64,000 nucleotides of DNA from Virgisporangium ochraceum (GTDB lineage: Bacteria; Actinomycetota; Actinomycetes; Mycobacteriales; Micromonosporaceae): assembly GCF_016863655.1 (NCBI RefSeq), contig NZ_BOPH01000090.1, forward strand, positions 1 through 64,000, read 5' to 3'. The notes beneath the pieces are model-generated. The model saw only the letters and a program-made list of their open reading frames with translations, was not told the origin of the DNA and made no database searches. The translations under genes were made by a program, and so were the position numbers. This document shows positions 7,826-20,235 of this stretch, one piece after another; position 1 is the first letter of the stretch; every line of letters starts with the position of its first letter.

Positions 7826-8403
7826 CAGCCCCGGGCCTCCCAGGTGAACGTGCCGGAGGCCGACTTGCCCTGCGCGGCGGCGCTGCCCTGCACCGTGATC
7901 GTGAACCGGTAGCTGATCGTGGAACCGGTGGTGGCCGGCGTCCACGGGCCGACGCCGTTGGCGTACCCACCGGCGGTCGCCGTGGAGAAGCTGTCGAGGG
8001 TGCCGCTGAAGAACCCGGCCGAGGAGACCGCGAAGCCGGTGCAGCTGCCCGAGCCGCCGCCACCGGCACCCTGGTCGATCGTGAGGTTCAGGTACGGGGC
8101 GAGGGCGCCGGTGGCGCTGCCGTAGAGCCGCACGCCCACCGGGGTGCTGGTCGACCCGTCGTATTTGACGATGATGCAGCGGGTCAGCACCTGCCCGCCG
8201 GTGAGGGTGCCGTCGGTTCCGGAGCTGAAGAGCGCGGTGCCGCCGTCGTCGTCGGAGAGCACGACCGTGCCGGTCGTCCACGAGTTCGACGGGTTGTCGG
8301 TGGTCGCCGTGAACAGGGCGTCGGTGGTGCGCAGCACCATCGTCGCGGCCAGCGCCACGCCAGCGACCACCGCGACGACGACCGCCACGGTGCCCGCCTT
8401 CAT
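7825..8403 (-). CDS. TasA/CalY-like protein with SipW-dependent signal peptide
   Basis: A 192-residue secreted protein. The N-terminus has a hydrophobic stretch followed by TTDALFTATTDNPSNSWTTG, the pattern of SipW-dependent signal peptides. The mature part is rich in Gly, Ser and Thr and predicted to be all-beta, like TasA/camelysin family fibre or surface proteins. It is the first gene of an operon with the SipW-type peptidase, its probable processing enzyme. The ATG at 8403 is preceded by GGGGGA. The function is probably a cell-surface or matrix protein; this rests on context. Confidence 0.78.
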   Translation of the reverse strand: MKAGTVAVVVAVVAGVALAATMVLRTTDALFTATTDNPSNSWTTGTVVLSDDDGGTALFSSGTDGTLTGGQVLTRCIIVKYDGSTSTPVGVRLYGSATGALAPYLNLTIDQGAGGGGSGSCTGFAVSSAGFFSGTLDSFSTATAGGYANGVGPWTPATTGSTISYRFTITVQGSAAAQGKSASGTFTWEARG

Positions 8404-8901
8404 GTTGGCGAGTCCCCCGACCAGCCGCCCCCGAGCCACCGGGCCATTATCCGTCTGGTATGTGCATATTTTTGCGCTTTCTGGAAGTCTGCGTGACGGG
8501 ACCCGGGAGCTTCGCGGCCCCCGTACAGCGCCGCGCCCAGCGCCGGCGGCACCAGCGCGTCGTCGAGCGGTCCCGGCCCGGCTGCGCGCGGAGGCCCAGT
8601 AGGTCGTGGACCGGCCGCGCCGCGCGGTCGCGCTGTTGTCGATGCCTGCGTGGATCTTGCACTTGTGGCCGCCTCTATTTGCGGACATGTCGTGTTTTGA
8701 GGGTGGCCACAACTGCAAGATCGGCGGAGAGGGGGTGTTTGTGGCGGCGGGGGTCCGTCCGAGCTGGATGTCGGCTCGCGGCTGAGTGCGCACCCGCGAC
8801 TCGGGACACGAGGGCGCGTCGGTGGATGCCGTCGCCAGGAAAGTGGGAGGTGGCACCAAAGCGGGATTCCCCGGTCGGCCGTGGCAGCGAGGATTCCAGG
8901 C
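8404..8901. other. 498-bp intergenic region
   Basis: No gene is supported here. The part nearest 8403 holds an AT-richer stretch (8446-8485) with a -10-like GATAAT on the minus strand, the likely promoter of the TasA/SipW operon. The central part holds hairpin repeat family B (8601-8735). The remainder up to the membrane protein start at 8902 shows nothing I can name. Confidence 0.6.
8601..8735. repeat. Dispersed repeat, family B, copy 1
   Basis: The core (8653-8722) is a 70-bp inverted repeat: GATCTTGCACTTGTGGCC pairs with GGCCACAACTGCAAGATC at 17 of 18 positions, around a 34-bp AT-richer centre containing TATTTGCGGACATGTC. It begins with AGGTCGTGGACC and ends with GGCGGAGAGGGGGT. A second copy lies at 32739-32875 with about 90% identity over the core. 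It could be a MITE-like element or a structured RNA. Confidence 0.85.
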
Positions 8902-9369
8902 ATGTCGTACGCGCCCGTCCTCATCGCACCGCAGTTCACCGTCACGCCGCCGCGGCGATCCGCGCCCGCCAGCGTGCACGGGGTCGCCGTGTTGCAGTAC
9001 CTCGGTGGCGTGGCCATGGTGGCGGTCGGCGCGTTGTTCGCCTACCTCTGCGTGGTCGCCACCCGCGACAACGCCTCCGCCTCGGAGGAGGACTTCTTCG
9101 CACCGGAGACGGTCGCGATCGCGTTCGGCATCGTGGCCGGGGTCGCCACCGTCTGCGGGCTGGTCGGCATCCTGCTCGGGCGCAAGGTCCAGGTCGGTCG
9201 CCAGTGGGCGCGCGTCGTCGTGCTGATGCTCTCTGGGATGACCATCGTCAGCGTCGCCGGCTCGATCGCGCTGTACCAGGCGTGGCCGTGGACGGCGGTC
9301 TTCACCCTGTACCCGGTGATCGCCATCGCGCTGCTGAACACTCGGTCGGCGCGGGCGTTCTTCCTGTAG
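8902..9369 (+). CDS. Small integral membrane protein, unknown function
   Basis: The 155-residue protein has four predicted membrane helices (VAVLQYLGGVAMVAVGALFA; AIAFGIVAGVATVCGLVGIL; VVVLMLSGMTIVSVAGSIAL; TAVFTLYPVIAIALL). The ATG at 8902 is chosen because GAGG lies nine bases upstream; a GTG at 8881 is less likely. No catalytic or binding motif is visible. It is followed by a strong bidirectional terminator. Confidence 0.8.
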   Translation: MSYAPVLIAPQFTVTPPRRSAPASVHGVAVLQYLGGVAMVAVGALFAYLCVVATRDNASASEEDFFAPETVAIAFGIVAGVATVCGLVGILLGRKVQVGRQWARVVVLMLSGMTIVSVAGSIALYQAWPWTAVFTLYPVIAIALLNTRSARAFFL

Positions 9370-9374
9370 CGGAA

Positions 9375-9404
9375 AAGGGCGCCGACCGGGTGGTCGGCGC
9401 CCTT
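9375..9404. terminator. Bidirectional terminator hairpin
   Basis: AAGGGCGCCGACC pairs perfectly with GGTCGGCGCCCTT around a GGGT loop, with A- and T-containing flanks on both sides. It separates two convergent genes. Confidence 0.88.
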
Positions 9405-9421
9405 CCCTCAGCCGTGCGTGA

Positions 9422-10510
9422 TCAGCTGGTCGTGCAGGTCACCGACAGCGAGGTGACGTTCGAGCCGCTGCCGAGGAACCCGACCTCGGCCGACCCGTTG
9501 GCGGGAATGCTGCCGTTGTACGACTCCGGACTGACCGAGACGCCCGAGCCGCTGGACGTGGCCTTACCGCCCCACGCCTGGGTCAGCGACTGGCCGTTCG
9601 GCCAGGTCCAGCTCAGTCTCCAGTTGCTCACCGCGCCCGACGACGACGGCCGGACGATGATCTTGCCCTGGAAGCCGCCGCCCCAGTTGCTGACGCTGGA
9701 GTAGGTGGCGGCGCAGCCGCTGCTGTTGCCGGGGTTGCTCGGCGTACCGGGGTCGCTCGGCGTCCCCGGGTCGCTGGGGTTCCCGTTGCCGCCGCCGATG
9801 CCGGTGACCTCGCCGTTGCCGCCGTCGAAGGTGACGTCGGAGCAGCCGTAGAAGGTCTCGGTGCTGTCCGAGCGCGACCAGACCGAGTAGATCAGGTGCT
9901 TGCCGGACTTGTTGGAGGGCAGGCGCCCGGTCCAGGTGTAGCGGCCGTCGTTGGTGCCCGGGCCGCCGATGGACTCGGGGTTGGTCACCTGGGCGAACGG
10001 CGTGGGCTCGAGGTCGCTCCAGGCGAGCGCCCGGGTCGGGCTCCACGAGTCCTTCGTGATGTACAGGTAGAACGTGCCGGGGTGCTTCGCCCAGTTGTTG
10101 TAGTCGAAACGGAAGTTCGCGCCGGCGGTCAGGTGGGTCTGCGGCCAGTCGTTGCGGGCCTGGTTGAACCCGGTGAAGTTGTACGGGCCGCCGGTGCCGC
10201 CGCTGCAGGCCTGACCGTCGGGGATGAAGCCGCTGGTGCGGCCGGCGCCGTCGGACCGGAGCACGGCGAACCAGTTGTAGAGGCCGGTGACGCCGCTCTG
10301 GGCGACGGCCGCGGCGCAGGCGGGGTTGCGGGGGTTGATCGCGCCGGTCGAATCGAGACCGTCACGCCAGCAGAGGTAGGTGCGGCTGCCTGGCGCCATC
10401 ATCGCGCCGTGTGCCTGCGCGGGGGCCTGGTTCAGCACGACGACGACAAGACCCGTGGCGACGGTGGCCACCGCGGCCGCCGCGATCGCCGTCAGGCGTC
10501 TGACTTTCAT
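9422..10510 (-). CDS. Lytic polysaccharide monooxygenase (AA10) with C-terminal CBM2
   Basis: A secreted copper monooxygenase that cleaves cellulose or chitin chains oxidatively. The signal peptide ends AQA with His34 (HGAMMAPGSRTYLC) as the first mature residue, the first ligand of the histidine brace; the second is likely His in NNWAKHPGTFYLYITKDSW. The catalytic domain ends near SDVTFDGG. A Gly/Asn/Pro linker with SDPGTP repeats leads to a CBM2 domain (CAATYSSVSNWGGGFQGKI; SNWRLSWTWPNGQ; WGGKATSSGSGVSVSPESYN). An exact CebR box 130 bp upstream argues for induction by cello-oligosaccharides. The start has AGGA upstream. Substrate (cellulose or chitin) is not settled by sequence. Confidence 0.95.
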   Translation of the reverse strand: MKVRRLTAIAAAAVATVATGLVVVVLNQAPAQAHGAMMAPGSRTYLCWRDGLDSTGAINPRNPACAAAVAQSGVTGLYNWFAVLRSDGAGRTSGFIPDGQACSGGTGGPYNFTGFNQARNDWPQTHLTAGANFRFDYNNWAKHPGTFYLYITKDSWSPTRALAWSDLEPTPFAQVTNPESIGGPGTNDGRYTWTGRLPSNKSGKHLIYSVWSRSDSTETFYGCSDVTFDGGNGEVTGIGGGNGNPSDPGTPSDPGTPSNPGNSSGCAATYSSVSNWGGGFQGKIIVRPSSSGAVSNWRLSWTWPNGQSLTQAWGGKATSSGSGVSVSPESYNGSIPANGSAEVGFLGSGSNVTSLSVTCTTS

Positions 10511-10638
10511 GGCGGTCCTCTCAGGAAATCCGGGCGGTCGGTGCATGCACGGTGCGCCGTGCGGCCACCGTCGGGAGGACGGGGGCCGGCACGGCGCACA
10601 GGCACGGATGCACCGCGACTCCCTTCGGGCGGGGGTTC

Positions 10639-10652
10639 TGGGAGCGCTCCCA
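10639..10652. promoter_or_regulatory. CebR box upstream of the AA10 gene
   Basis: TGGGAGCGCTCCCA is a perfect 14-bp palindrome identical to the known operator of CebR/CelR, the LacI-family cellobiose/cellotriose repressors of Streptomyces and Thermobifida. It lies upstream of the AA10-CBM2 gene; no cebR gene is in this window. Confidence 0.88.
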
Positions 10653-10697
10653 TAACCATTGACTGACATCACTGCTGTGTCAAGTACCCGGGGGAAA

Positions 10698-14375
<3,678 letters not shown>

Positions 14376-14453
14376 CGACTCTCCCCGTACACATCGGTGA
14401 TGTTCAACCTGTAGTTCACCGACGGATGGGAGAGGGTTCCCGGTTGCCGATCC

Positions 14454-15712
14454 CTACGAGGTGACGCGGAACGTCGCGTCCTCGCGGTCGGTGGCGGTGC
14501 TGACCGGATCGACGCGGAGCACGTAGCCCGAGTGCCGCAGGTACCGGTCGGGGAGGTTGTACGACCGGAACGACGACCACGTCGGGTCGCTGAGGCCGGC
14601 GACCTCGTAGTTGACGTGACGCAGGAACCGGCCGGGGAAGTTTGACCGACTCGAACGACACACCGGAGGAACTGGCGAGGCCCGGCACCATCCGCCACAG
14701 CTGGTCCTGCCACGGCTCCATCGGGTACGTGTCGATGCGCCCGACGTCGCTGGCGTGCCGCACGAACCGGTCGGGGAAGTTCGACGACTTCAGGCGCACC
14801 CAGTTCGGTAGGCCGTACCGGGAGACCAGCGCGTTGTACTCGGTGCCCGCGATGCCCACGATCGAGCCGTGCTTGGCGTTCAGCGGTGGTGTGTAGGCGC
14901 GCTGGTTCACCACCGCCCACGAGTTGGCGCCGACGTTCGACGTCGACCACAGGTAGAAGTCGTTGTTCACGGGCGAGAACGAGTCGCCCCACAGCCGCCA
15001 GCCGCTACCGGAGTTGTCCTTGACAGCAGCGGCGCCTCGATCGCGTTGCCCTGGCGCAGCCCGCTGGTGTAGGTCGAGTAGCTGTTCGCCGCGCCGGTGC
15101 CCGACCGCGCACCGTGGAGCAGGCCGGTGGACAGGTTCTTGTAGTACAGGTAGAACGTCGGGCCGTCGACGACGATGTCGCCGTCGAGCACCGGGAATCC
15201 GGGGCTGCGATGCCGTACTGGCCGCGTGCTGCGTCCCAGAACGCCGTCGGCGCCCAGGTGTGCGTGTCCGGCCCGTGCATCCGTACCCGGCGGTAGCCGG
15301 TGAAGCTCGTCAGGTTCGTCGAGTCCCACACGTGCAGGTACTGGTTGTTCAGGTTGAAGATCCGGCCCTTGAGGTCGGTTGCCAGAACCACGAACGTGCC
15401 GTCCTGCTTGCGCAGGATGAACGGGTCACGCAGGCCGAGCGTGCCGGCGGTCGGGGTGGCGACCGGGTTGTTCTGGTTGAGCGGCGTCCAGTTCAGCCCG
15501 TCGGTGCTGACGGCGAGGTGCAGCGCGTAGCTGTCGCCGGACCCGTTCGGCGTCTCCGTGAAGTAGGCGAACGCGTAGGCGGTGTTGGCGGCCGGGGCCG
15601 GCAGCGGACCGGCGAGGGTGGCGGCAGTGACTGTGGCGGTGGCTGTGGCTGTGGCGGCGGCTGTGGCGGTGGCGGTGGCGGTCAGCCCCGTGCGGACCAG
15701 GAAGGGTGTCAA
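14454..15712 (-). pseudogene. Decayed GH43-type glycosidase with AbfB domain
   Basis: Pieces of one gene lie in different frames. The 5' piece encodes a signal peptide of Thr/Ala repeats and the start of a GH43-like beta-propeller (GTLGLRDPFILRKQDGTFVV; HTWAPTAFWDAARGQYGI). At about 15200-15212 the expected middle blades are missing and the frame changes to PGFPVLDGDIVVDGPTFYLY. Near 15023 a single base seems lost before VKDNSGSGWRLW; near 14641-14643 one A seems added, shifting FESV from NFPGRFLRHVNYEVAG. The C-terminal part is an arabinofuranose-binding (AbfB) trefoil (NFPDRFVRHASDVGRI; NLPDRYLRHSGYVLRV). The original enzyme was probably an arabinan or arabinoxylan hydrolase. The start is TTG or nearby GTG. 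Confidence 0.82.
15617..15683. repeat. Hexanucleotide tandem repeat in signal peptide region of GH43 pseudogene
   Basis: A run of GTGGCG / TGTGGC hexamers encodes alternating Thr-Ala on the minus strand, forming the hydrophobic part of the signal peptide. Units differ slightly; change in unit number would keep the frame. Confidence 0.7.
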
Positions 15713-15805
15713 CGAGCACGGAGATGACGATGTGATCGTTAACTAATCTGCCTATCCACCCGGAAAACTCAGGTCGCCGCGGCCCGGGACGATGGAGACA
15801 GCACG

Positions 15806-16606
15806 ATGACCACGACGAACCCGCCCACTCTCCACCCGCCGGAGTGGTGGGACGGTCTGCTCCGCGCCTGCGGCCCGTTCGACGACGCCGTCGCGACCGA
15901 GCGGTTGGCCGAGCTGATCCTGCCCCGGATCTCCCGCCGGATGGTGCGCCGTGAGGCGGAGCTGGCGATCAACCGGGTCGTCCTCTTCCTGATCAAGCAG
16001 ACGCCCGACGCGCGGGCCACCGCCCTCAAGGTCACCGAGCGGCTGGAGGCGCTGCTGCTGCGGCGGCACGACGAGGACGACGAGGAGCCGGGTGTGGCCG
16101 AGGGCCAGGCGATCTGCCGGCTGCTGCGGCAGCAGTACGGCAGCGCCGCCTCGACGGCCGAGCGCATCGTCGGCATGGACAAGCTGCTGCACGCGATCTT
16201 CGCGTCGCTGCGGTCGTCCAGCCTGCACACGGCGTTCACGGTCGAGCTGCTCAAGCGCGGCCAGGAACCCGAGCACGCCGTGCGGGCCGGCCTCGCCCTG
16301 GGCACGTACCGCTGGTGGCCCGGCTGGCTGCGGTCGGTGGCCACCGACCTGGCCCTCGCGGGACGGCTGGACACCGCCACCATCACGGCGCTCGACCGGT
16401 GCGCGTTCGCCGAGCTGAACCCGATCCAGGCCAAGATGGCCCGCAAGCTCATCGACGGTGACCCGGAGCTGGCCGGGCTGGCCGCGTCGCGGCTCGTCTC
16501 GCTGGGCAAGACCGACGCGGCGGCGGCCCTGCTCCGCGGCGACCTGGAGGCGATAGCGATGGCCTCGAAGCTGACGCTGAACGTCGCCGAGTCCCTGGGC
16601 GACTGA
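15806..16606 (+). CDS. Conserved hypothetical protein, all-helical
   Basis: I do not recognise this 266-residue protein. It has no signal peptide or membrane segment and appears all alpha-helical (ERLAELILPRISRRMVRREA; AICRLLRQQYGSAASTAERI; AGLAASRLVSLGKTDAAAAL). The start at 15806 has GGAGAC seven bases upstream. It is followed, in the same direction, by a small TPR-like gene and murB, but gaps over 60 bp argue for separate transcripts. Confidence 0.75.
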   Translation: MTTTNPPTLHPPEWWDGLLRACGPFDDAVATERLAELILPRISRRMVRREAELAINRVVLFLIKQTPDARATALKVTERLEALLLRRHDEDDEEPGVAEGQAICRLLRQQYGSAASTAERIVGMDKLLHAIFASLRSSSLHTAFTVELLKRGQEPEHAVRAGLALGTYRWWPGWLRSVATDLALAGRLDTATITALDRCAFAELNPIQAKMARKLIDGDPELAGLAASRLVSLGKTDAAAALLRGDLEAIAMASKLTLNVAESLGD

Positions 16607-16720
16607 CCCCCGCAGGGGATTTCCCACTATCGGTACCCTTGTGTAGGTCGTGTATGGCGCGCAATGCTCCAATAACCACCACTGATGGCCGGATACTGTC
16701 GACCGCCGAGGAGCACCTGC

Positions 16721-17149
16721 ATGCGTCGCCGGACCATGTTCCGCCGTAATGCGGCGCCCGAGCGCACCTCGCCATTGGCCGCCAAACTCGCCCGCCTGCG
16801 GTACCGCTACCTGCGCGACCGTCTCGGCGAGTACCACCCGGCCACGCTGGAGGCGCTCCTCGAGGTGGCCCGGGTGCTCGGGAACGACCCGGCGCAGCGC
16901 GACAAGGCGATCGACATGTACGTGTCCCTCGCCCGCCGGGTGTGGACCGAAGCCGGCCCCGACGATCCCTGGTACCTGGAGATCGTGCAGGAGGCGGGGG
17001 AGGTCGTGTACCTCGCCGGGCAGGTCGACCGCGCCGAGTCGATGTTCCACGAGGTCCTCGACGGGCGGCGGCGGGTCCTCGGCCCGCACCACCCCGACAC
17101 CCAGGTGACGGAGCGCTCACTCAACCGGGTGGTCGGCTCCCGCGGCTGA
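16721..17149 (+). CDS. Small tetratricopeptide-repeat protein
   Basis: This 142-residue protein has two or three TPR-like units: LGEYHPATLEALLEVARVLG and AESMFHEVLDGRRRVLGPHH, the latter with the LGxxHPxT pattern of TPR_10/12 repeats found in actinobacterial regulators. The ATG at 16721 has GAGGAG seven bases upstream, which favours it over the ATG at 16685. TPRs mediate protein-protein contact; the partner is unknown. Confidence 0.7.
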   Translation: MRRRTMFRRNAAPERTSPLAAKLARLRYRYLRDRLGEYHPATLEALLEVARVLGNDPAQRDKAIDMYVSLARRVWTEAGPDDPWYLEIVQEAGEVVYLAGQVDRAESMFHEVLDGRRRVLGPHHPDTQVTERSLNRVVGSRG

Positions 17150-17214
17150 GCCGCCCGCCGTCGCAGCTCGGTCGCGGGCATGGGGCGGGTGCCGGCTCGG
17201 TAAGCTGTACACCC

Positions 17215-18231
17215 GTGATCACGACGTTTGCCGACCTCACCACGATGCGGGTCGGCGGTCCCATCCGGCAGCACCATGTGGCCACCACCGTCGCCGAGGC
17301 CGTGGAGGTGGTCCGTGACGCCGACAGCCGGCGTGATCCGCTGCTGGTGATCGGCGGCGGCTCGAACCTGGTGGTCGGCGACGTCGGCTGGGACGGCACG
17401 GTGCTCCAGATGGCCCAAGCGGAGTTCGACATCGACGGCGACCGGGTCAGAGCCGGCGCCGGGGTCGAGTGGGAGCCGCTGGTCGAGCGGGTGGTGGCCG
17501 AGGGCCTCGCCGGCATCGAGGCGCTGTCCGGCATCCCCGGGTCGGTCGGTGGTACCCCGGTGCAGAACGTCGGCGCCTACGGCGCCCTCACGTCCGACGT
17601 GCTCGAGTCGGTGTCGGTCCTCGACCGCACCACCGGAGAGATCGAGCGGTGGGGTTCCGAGCGGTGCGGGTTCGGCCGGCACCGCACGTCGGTCTTCAAG
17701 CGCAGCGACCGGTGGGTGGTGCTCGAGGTGACCTACCGCCTGCGCCGCGCCGGGCAGTCGGGCCCGATCGAGTTCGACGGGCTCGTGAAAGAGCTGGGCG
17801 TCGAGAAGGGCGGCACCGCGTCGCTGGCCGACGTGCGGGCGGCCGTTCTGACGCTGCGCCGGAACCGGAAGATGGTGCTCGACGCCGGGGACCACGACAC
17901 CTGGAGCGTGGGCTCGTTCTTCCTCAACCCGGTGCTGGCCGAGGTGCCCGACCGGGTCCCCGCCGAGTGCCCCCGCTGGCCCGACGCCACGGGCATCAAG
18001 CTCCCCGCGGCATGGCTGATCGAGCAGTCCGGGTTCTCCCGCGGCTACGGTCTCGACTGGGGCAACGGCACGGTCGCGCTGTCGAGCCGGCACACGCTCG
18101 CGATCACCAACCGGGGCGGCGCGACCACCGCCGACGTGATGAAGTTCGCCGCGCACCTCCGCGACGGAGTGGCGGCGCGGTTCGGCGTCACCCTCAGCCC
18201 GGAGTGCGACCTGGTCAACTGCGCGTTCTGA
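17215..18231 (+). CDS. murB: UDP-N-acetylenolpyruvoylglucosamine reductase (MurB)
   Basis: MurB reduces UDP-GlcNAc-enolpyruvate to UDP-MurNAc with NADPH and FAD in cytoplasmic peptidoglycan precursor synthesis. The 338-residue protein shows the FAD-binding segment VIGGGSNLVVGD, GIEALSGIPGSVGGTPVQNVGAYG, the catalytic serine region TWSVGSFFLNPV (Ser near 232) and the C-terminal SRHTLAITNRGGATT. The GTG start at 17215 gives VITTFADLTTMRVGG. Length is normal for the family. The neighbours are not cell-wall genes. Confidence 0.95.
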   Translation: MITTFADLTTMRVGGPIRQHHVATTVAEAVEVVRDADSRRDPLLVIGGGSNLVVGDVGWDGTVLQMAQAEFDIDGDRVRAGAGVEWEPLVERVVAEGLAGIEALSGIPGSVGGTPVQNVGAYGALTSDVLESVSVLDRTTGEIERWGSERCGFGRHRTSVFKRSDRWVVLEVTYRLRRAGQSGPIEFDGLVKELGVEKGGTASLADVRAAVLTLRRNRKMVLDAGDHDTWSVGSFFLNPVLAEVPDRVPAECPRWPDATGIKLPAAWLIEQSGFSRGYGLDWGNGTVALSSRHTLAITNRGGATTADVMKFAAHLRDGVAARFGVTLSPECDLVNCAF

Positions 18232-18259
18232 GGCCGCCCGGCAGCGGCGACCTGACGGG

Positions 18260-18298
18260 GCCGCCCGCCGACGGTCGTGGCGCTCGTCGGCGGGCGGC
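18260..18298. terminator. Terminator hairpin between murB and amylase gene
   Basis: GCCGCCCGCCGACG pairs perfectly with CGTCGGCGGGCGGC around an 11-base loop, between two convergent genes. No long T-run follows, as is usual in such GC-rich genomes. Confidence 0.75.
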
Positions 18299-18306
18299 GG
18301 CCTGTG

Positions 18307-20106
18307 TCAGCGCCAGGTGCCGGTCAACGTGACCGTGGCGGTCGGGGTGTGGGTGCGGTTCGCGCCGGCTTCCCAGGTGACGGTGCCGTCGGGGTCCTTC
18401 TTGATGTACTTGTACTCGATGGGCTGGCCGGTGGGCAGGGAGACCGTCGCCTTCCAGACCGGGTAGTCGGCGGCCGACAACGGAACCGCGTTGGCCGGGT
18501 TCCACGAGCCCAGCTGCGGGGTGGAGCCGACCACGAACACGTTCTGGCCGAACCACGTCGTCACCGTGGCGTGGAACGACACCGCCACCGTCGACGGCGG
18601 GGTGGTGGGTCCGCCCGTGGTGCGGGCGTTCACGTGCAGGGCCACGCCGCGGTTGGCGGGGATCGTCGTGGTGAAGGAGCCACCGGAGACCGTGACGACG
18701 CCGCCGGTGCAGGTGCCGCCGACGAACGTGCCCCGGGCGACGTTGCAGTAGGTGCCGTCGGGAAGGGTCGTGGAGAACGTGCGGGTCCAGGCGCTGTCGG
18801 TGGCGTTGAAGGCGGCGTAGCCTCTCACGCCCCGGGCGAAGGCGAGGCGACCGTTGCCGTCGGTCACCTGGTTCGAGATGCCGGTGCCCTCGGTGGCGTT
18901 GCGGAAGCTCGGCATGCCGGCCACCTGCTCGTTGCGGTGCTCGCAGATCCACTGGCTGCCGCAGGTGGTGGCGTTGGTGGTGCCGTTCGAGGAGCTCGGC
19001 GGGCCCTGGCCCGGCACGGACCCGAACGCGTAGCTCGACATCAGCTGCACCGTGCCGTACGGGTGGGCCATCATGAACGCGTCGGCGAGGTAGTAGCGGT
19101 CGCCGTTCCTGTAGGTCAGCGTGGGCGTGGCGCGCTGGGTGTCGTGGTTGTCGACGAACACCACGGACTGGTTGCCGGCGAGGCCGCCGTAGTTGGGCAG
19201 GTTCGCGAACTGCGCGATGCTGCCGCCCTGGAAACCCTGCGAGACCGCCCGCTGGTAGTCGAAGTTGGTCACCTTGCCCAGCGGCGCGTAGGCGGTGTAC
19301 GGGATCGTGGCGTCGCCGTAGACCTCGTGGAAGATGTCGGGACGCCCGCCGAACCCGGGCACGTCGTGCAGCCGCGAGATGATGTCGGACAGGTGCGCCT
19401 CCTGCACGTGCTTCGCCGCGTCGACGCGGAACCCGGCCACGCCCAGGTCGATCACGGAGTTCATGTACTTCGCTATCTTGCGGCGCACCTCCGCGTTCCC
19501 GGTGTCGAGGTCGGCGAGGTTCAGCAGCTCGCAGTCCTGCACCTCGGCCTTGTTGTTCCAGTTGCTGATCGGCGTGTAGCAGGTGCCGAAGTCGGCGTAG
19601 CCGTAGGCGTCGCCGGACCCGTCGTCGAACAGGTTCGGGTAGCTGTACTTGCTGTACGGCGTCCCGGCGCTGCCGTTGCCCGACCAGCCGGTGCCGGTCA
19701 TGTGGTTCAGCACGACATCGACGTAGATCTTCACGCCGACGGCGCGGCAGCGCCGCACCATGTCGACGAACTCGGCGCGGGTGCCGCGCCGCGTCTGGTC
19801 CAGGCGGTAGGAGACGGGCTGGTAGTCCTGCCACCACGGGTAGGTGGCGCCCTCGGCGCTGGGCAGCACCACGTGCTCCTGCGGCGGCGACACCTGCACG
19901 CCGCCCCAGCCGGTGGGGCCGAGGGTGGACTCGCACTCCTGGGCGATGGAGCTCCACCGCCACTGGAAGAGATGGACGATCGAGGATCCGTTGGCGACCG
20001 CGGCCCGCGCGGGCCGCGTGGTGGTCGTCGCGACGACGGCGAAGGAGAGGATGAGGAGGACGGCGGCGGCCGCCGCGGAGGCGGCGGTTCTTCGGGGGAT
20101 GGGCAT
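18307..20106 (-). CDS. Secreted alpha-amylase (GH13) with C-terminal CBM20
   Basis: A 599-residue starch-degrading enzyme. After a signal peptide (to about residue 36) the GH13 barrel shows IVHLFQWRWSSIAQEC, DVVLNHMTG, the nucleophile Asp229 (GFRVDAAKH), the acid/base Glu261 (IFHEVYGD) and the transition-state Asp322 (FVDNHDTQR). A C-terminal beta domain follows, then a short TTPPST linker and a starch-binding CBM20 (VSFHATVTTWFGQNVFVVGS; LGSWNPANAVPL; IEYKYIKKDPDGTVTWEAG). The ATG at 20106 has GGGAG upstream. Promoter repeats and the LacI-family gene immediately upstream point to maltose-type repression. Confidence 0.96.
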   Translation of the reverse strand: MPIPRRTAASAAAAAVLLILSFAVVATTTTRPARAAVANGSSIVHLFQWRWSSIAQECESTLGPTGWGGVQVSPPQEHVVLPSAEGATYPWWQDYQPVSYRLDQTRRGTRAEFVDMVRRCRAVGVKIYVDVVLNHMTGTGWSGNGSAGTPYSKYSYPNLFDDGSGDAYGYADFGTCYTPISNWNNKAEVQDCELLNLADLDTGNAEVRRKIAKYMNSVIDLGVAGFRVDAAKHVQEAHLSDIISRLHDVPGFGGRPDIFHEVYGDATIPYTAYAPLGKVTNFDYQRAVSQGFQGGSIAQFANLPNYGGLAGNQSVVFVDNHDTQRATPTLTYRNGDRYYLADAFMMAHPYGTVQLMSSYAFGSVPGQGPPSSSNGTTNATTCGSQWICEHRNEQVAGMPSFRNATEGTGISNQVTDGNGRLAFARGVRGYAAFNATDSAWTRTFSTTLPDGTYCNVARGTFVGGTCTGGVVTVSGGSFTTTIPANRGVALHVNARTTGGPTTPPSTVAVSFHATVTTWFGQNVFVVGSTPQLGSWNPANAVPLSAADYPVWKATVSLPTGQPIEYKYIKKDPDGTVTWEAGANRTHTPTATVTLTGTWR

Positions 20107-20130
20107 GGCGGCTCCCGGAGAAAGTTCCTG

Positions 20131-20158
20131 CACTGCTTGCAAGAATTTTCAGTGCTTG
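20131..20158. promoter_or_regulatory. Amylase promoter repeats (MalR-type operator candidate)
   Basis: Upstream of the amylase start are the direct repeats CACTGCTTG and CAGTGCTTG, 19 bp apart, with CTTGCAAG as a perfect palindrome overlapping the first. Streptomyces amylase promoters carry similar TTGCAAG-type repeats bound by the LacI-family MalR/Reg1 protein; the adjacent LacI-family gene would be the cognate regulator (inference). Confidence 0.6.
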
Positions 20159-20235
20159 GGAGCAGAATCTAGCAACGTCGATGTCCTTACGGAAGGGTGC
20201 GAAGCTTAAATACGCCAGATGCCGCTCGCGTGCGT

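Noticed and set aside
15769..16509. Minus-strand frame opposite the hypothetical gene at 15806
   Set aside because: Ser/Arg-rich product with no start context; the plus frame has a good ribosome site and normal composition.
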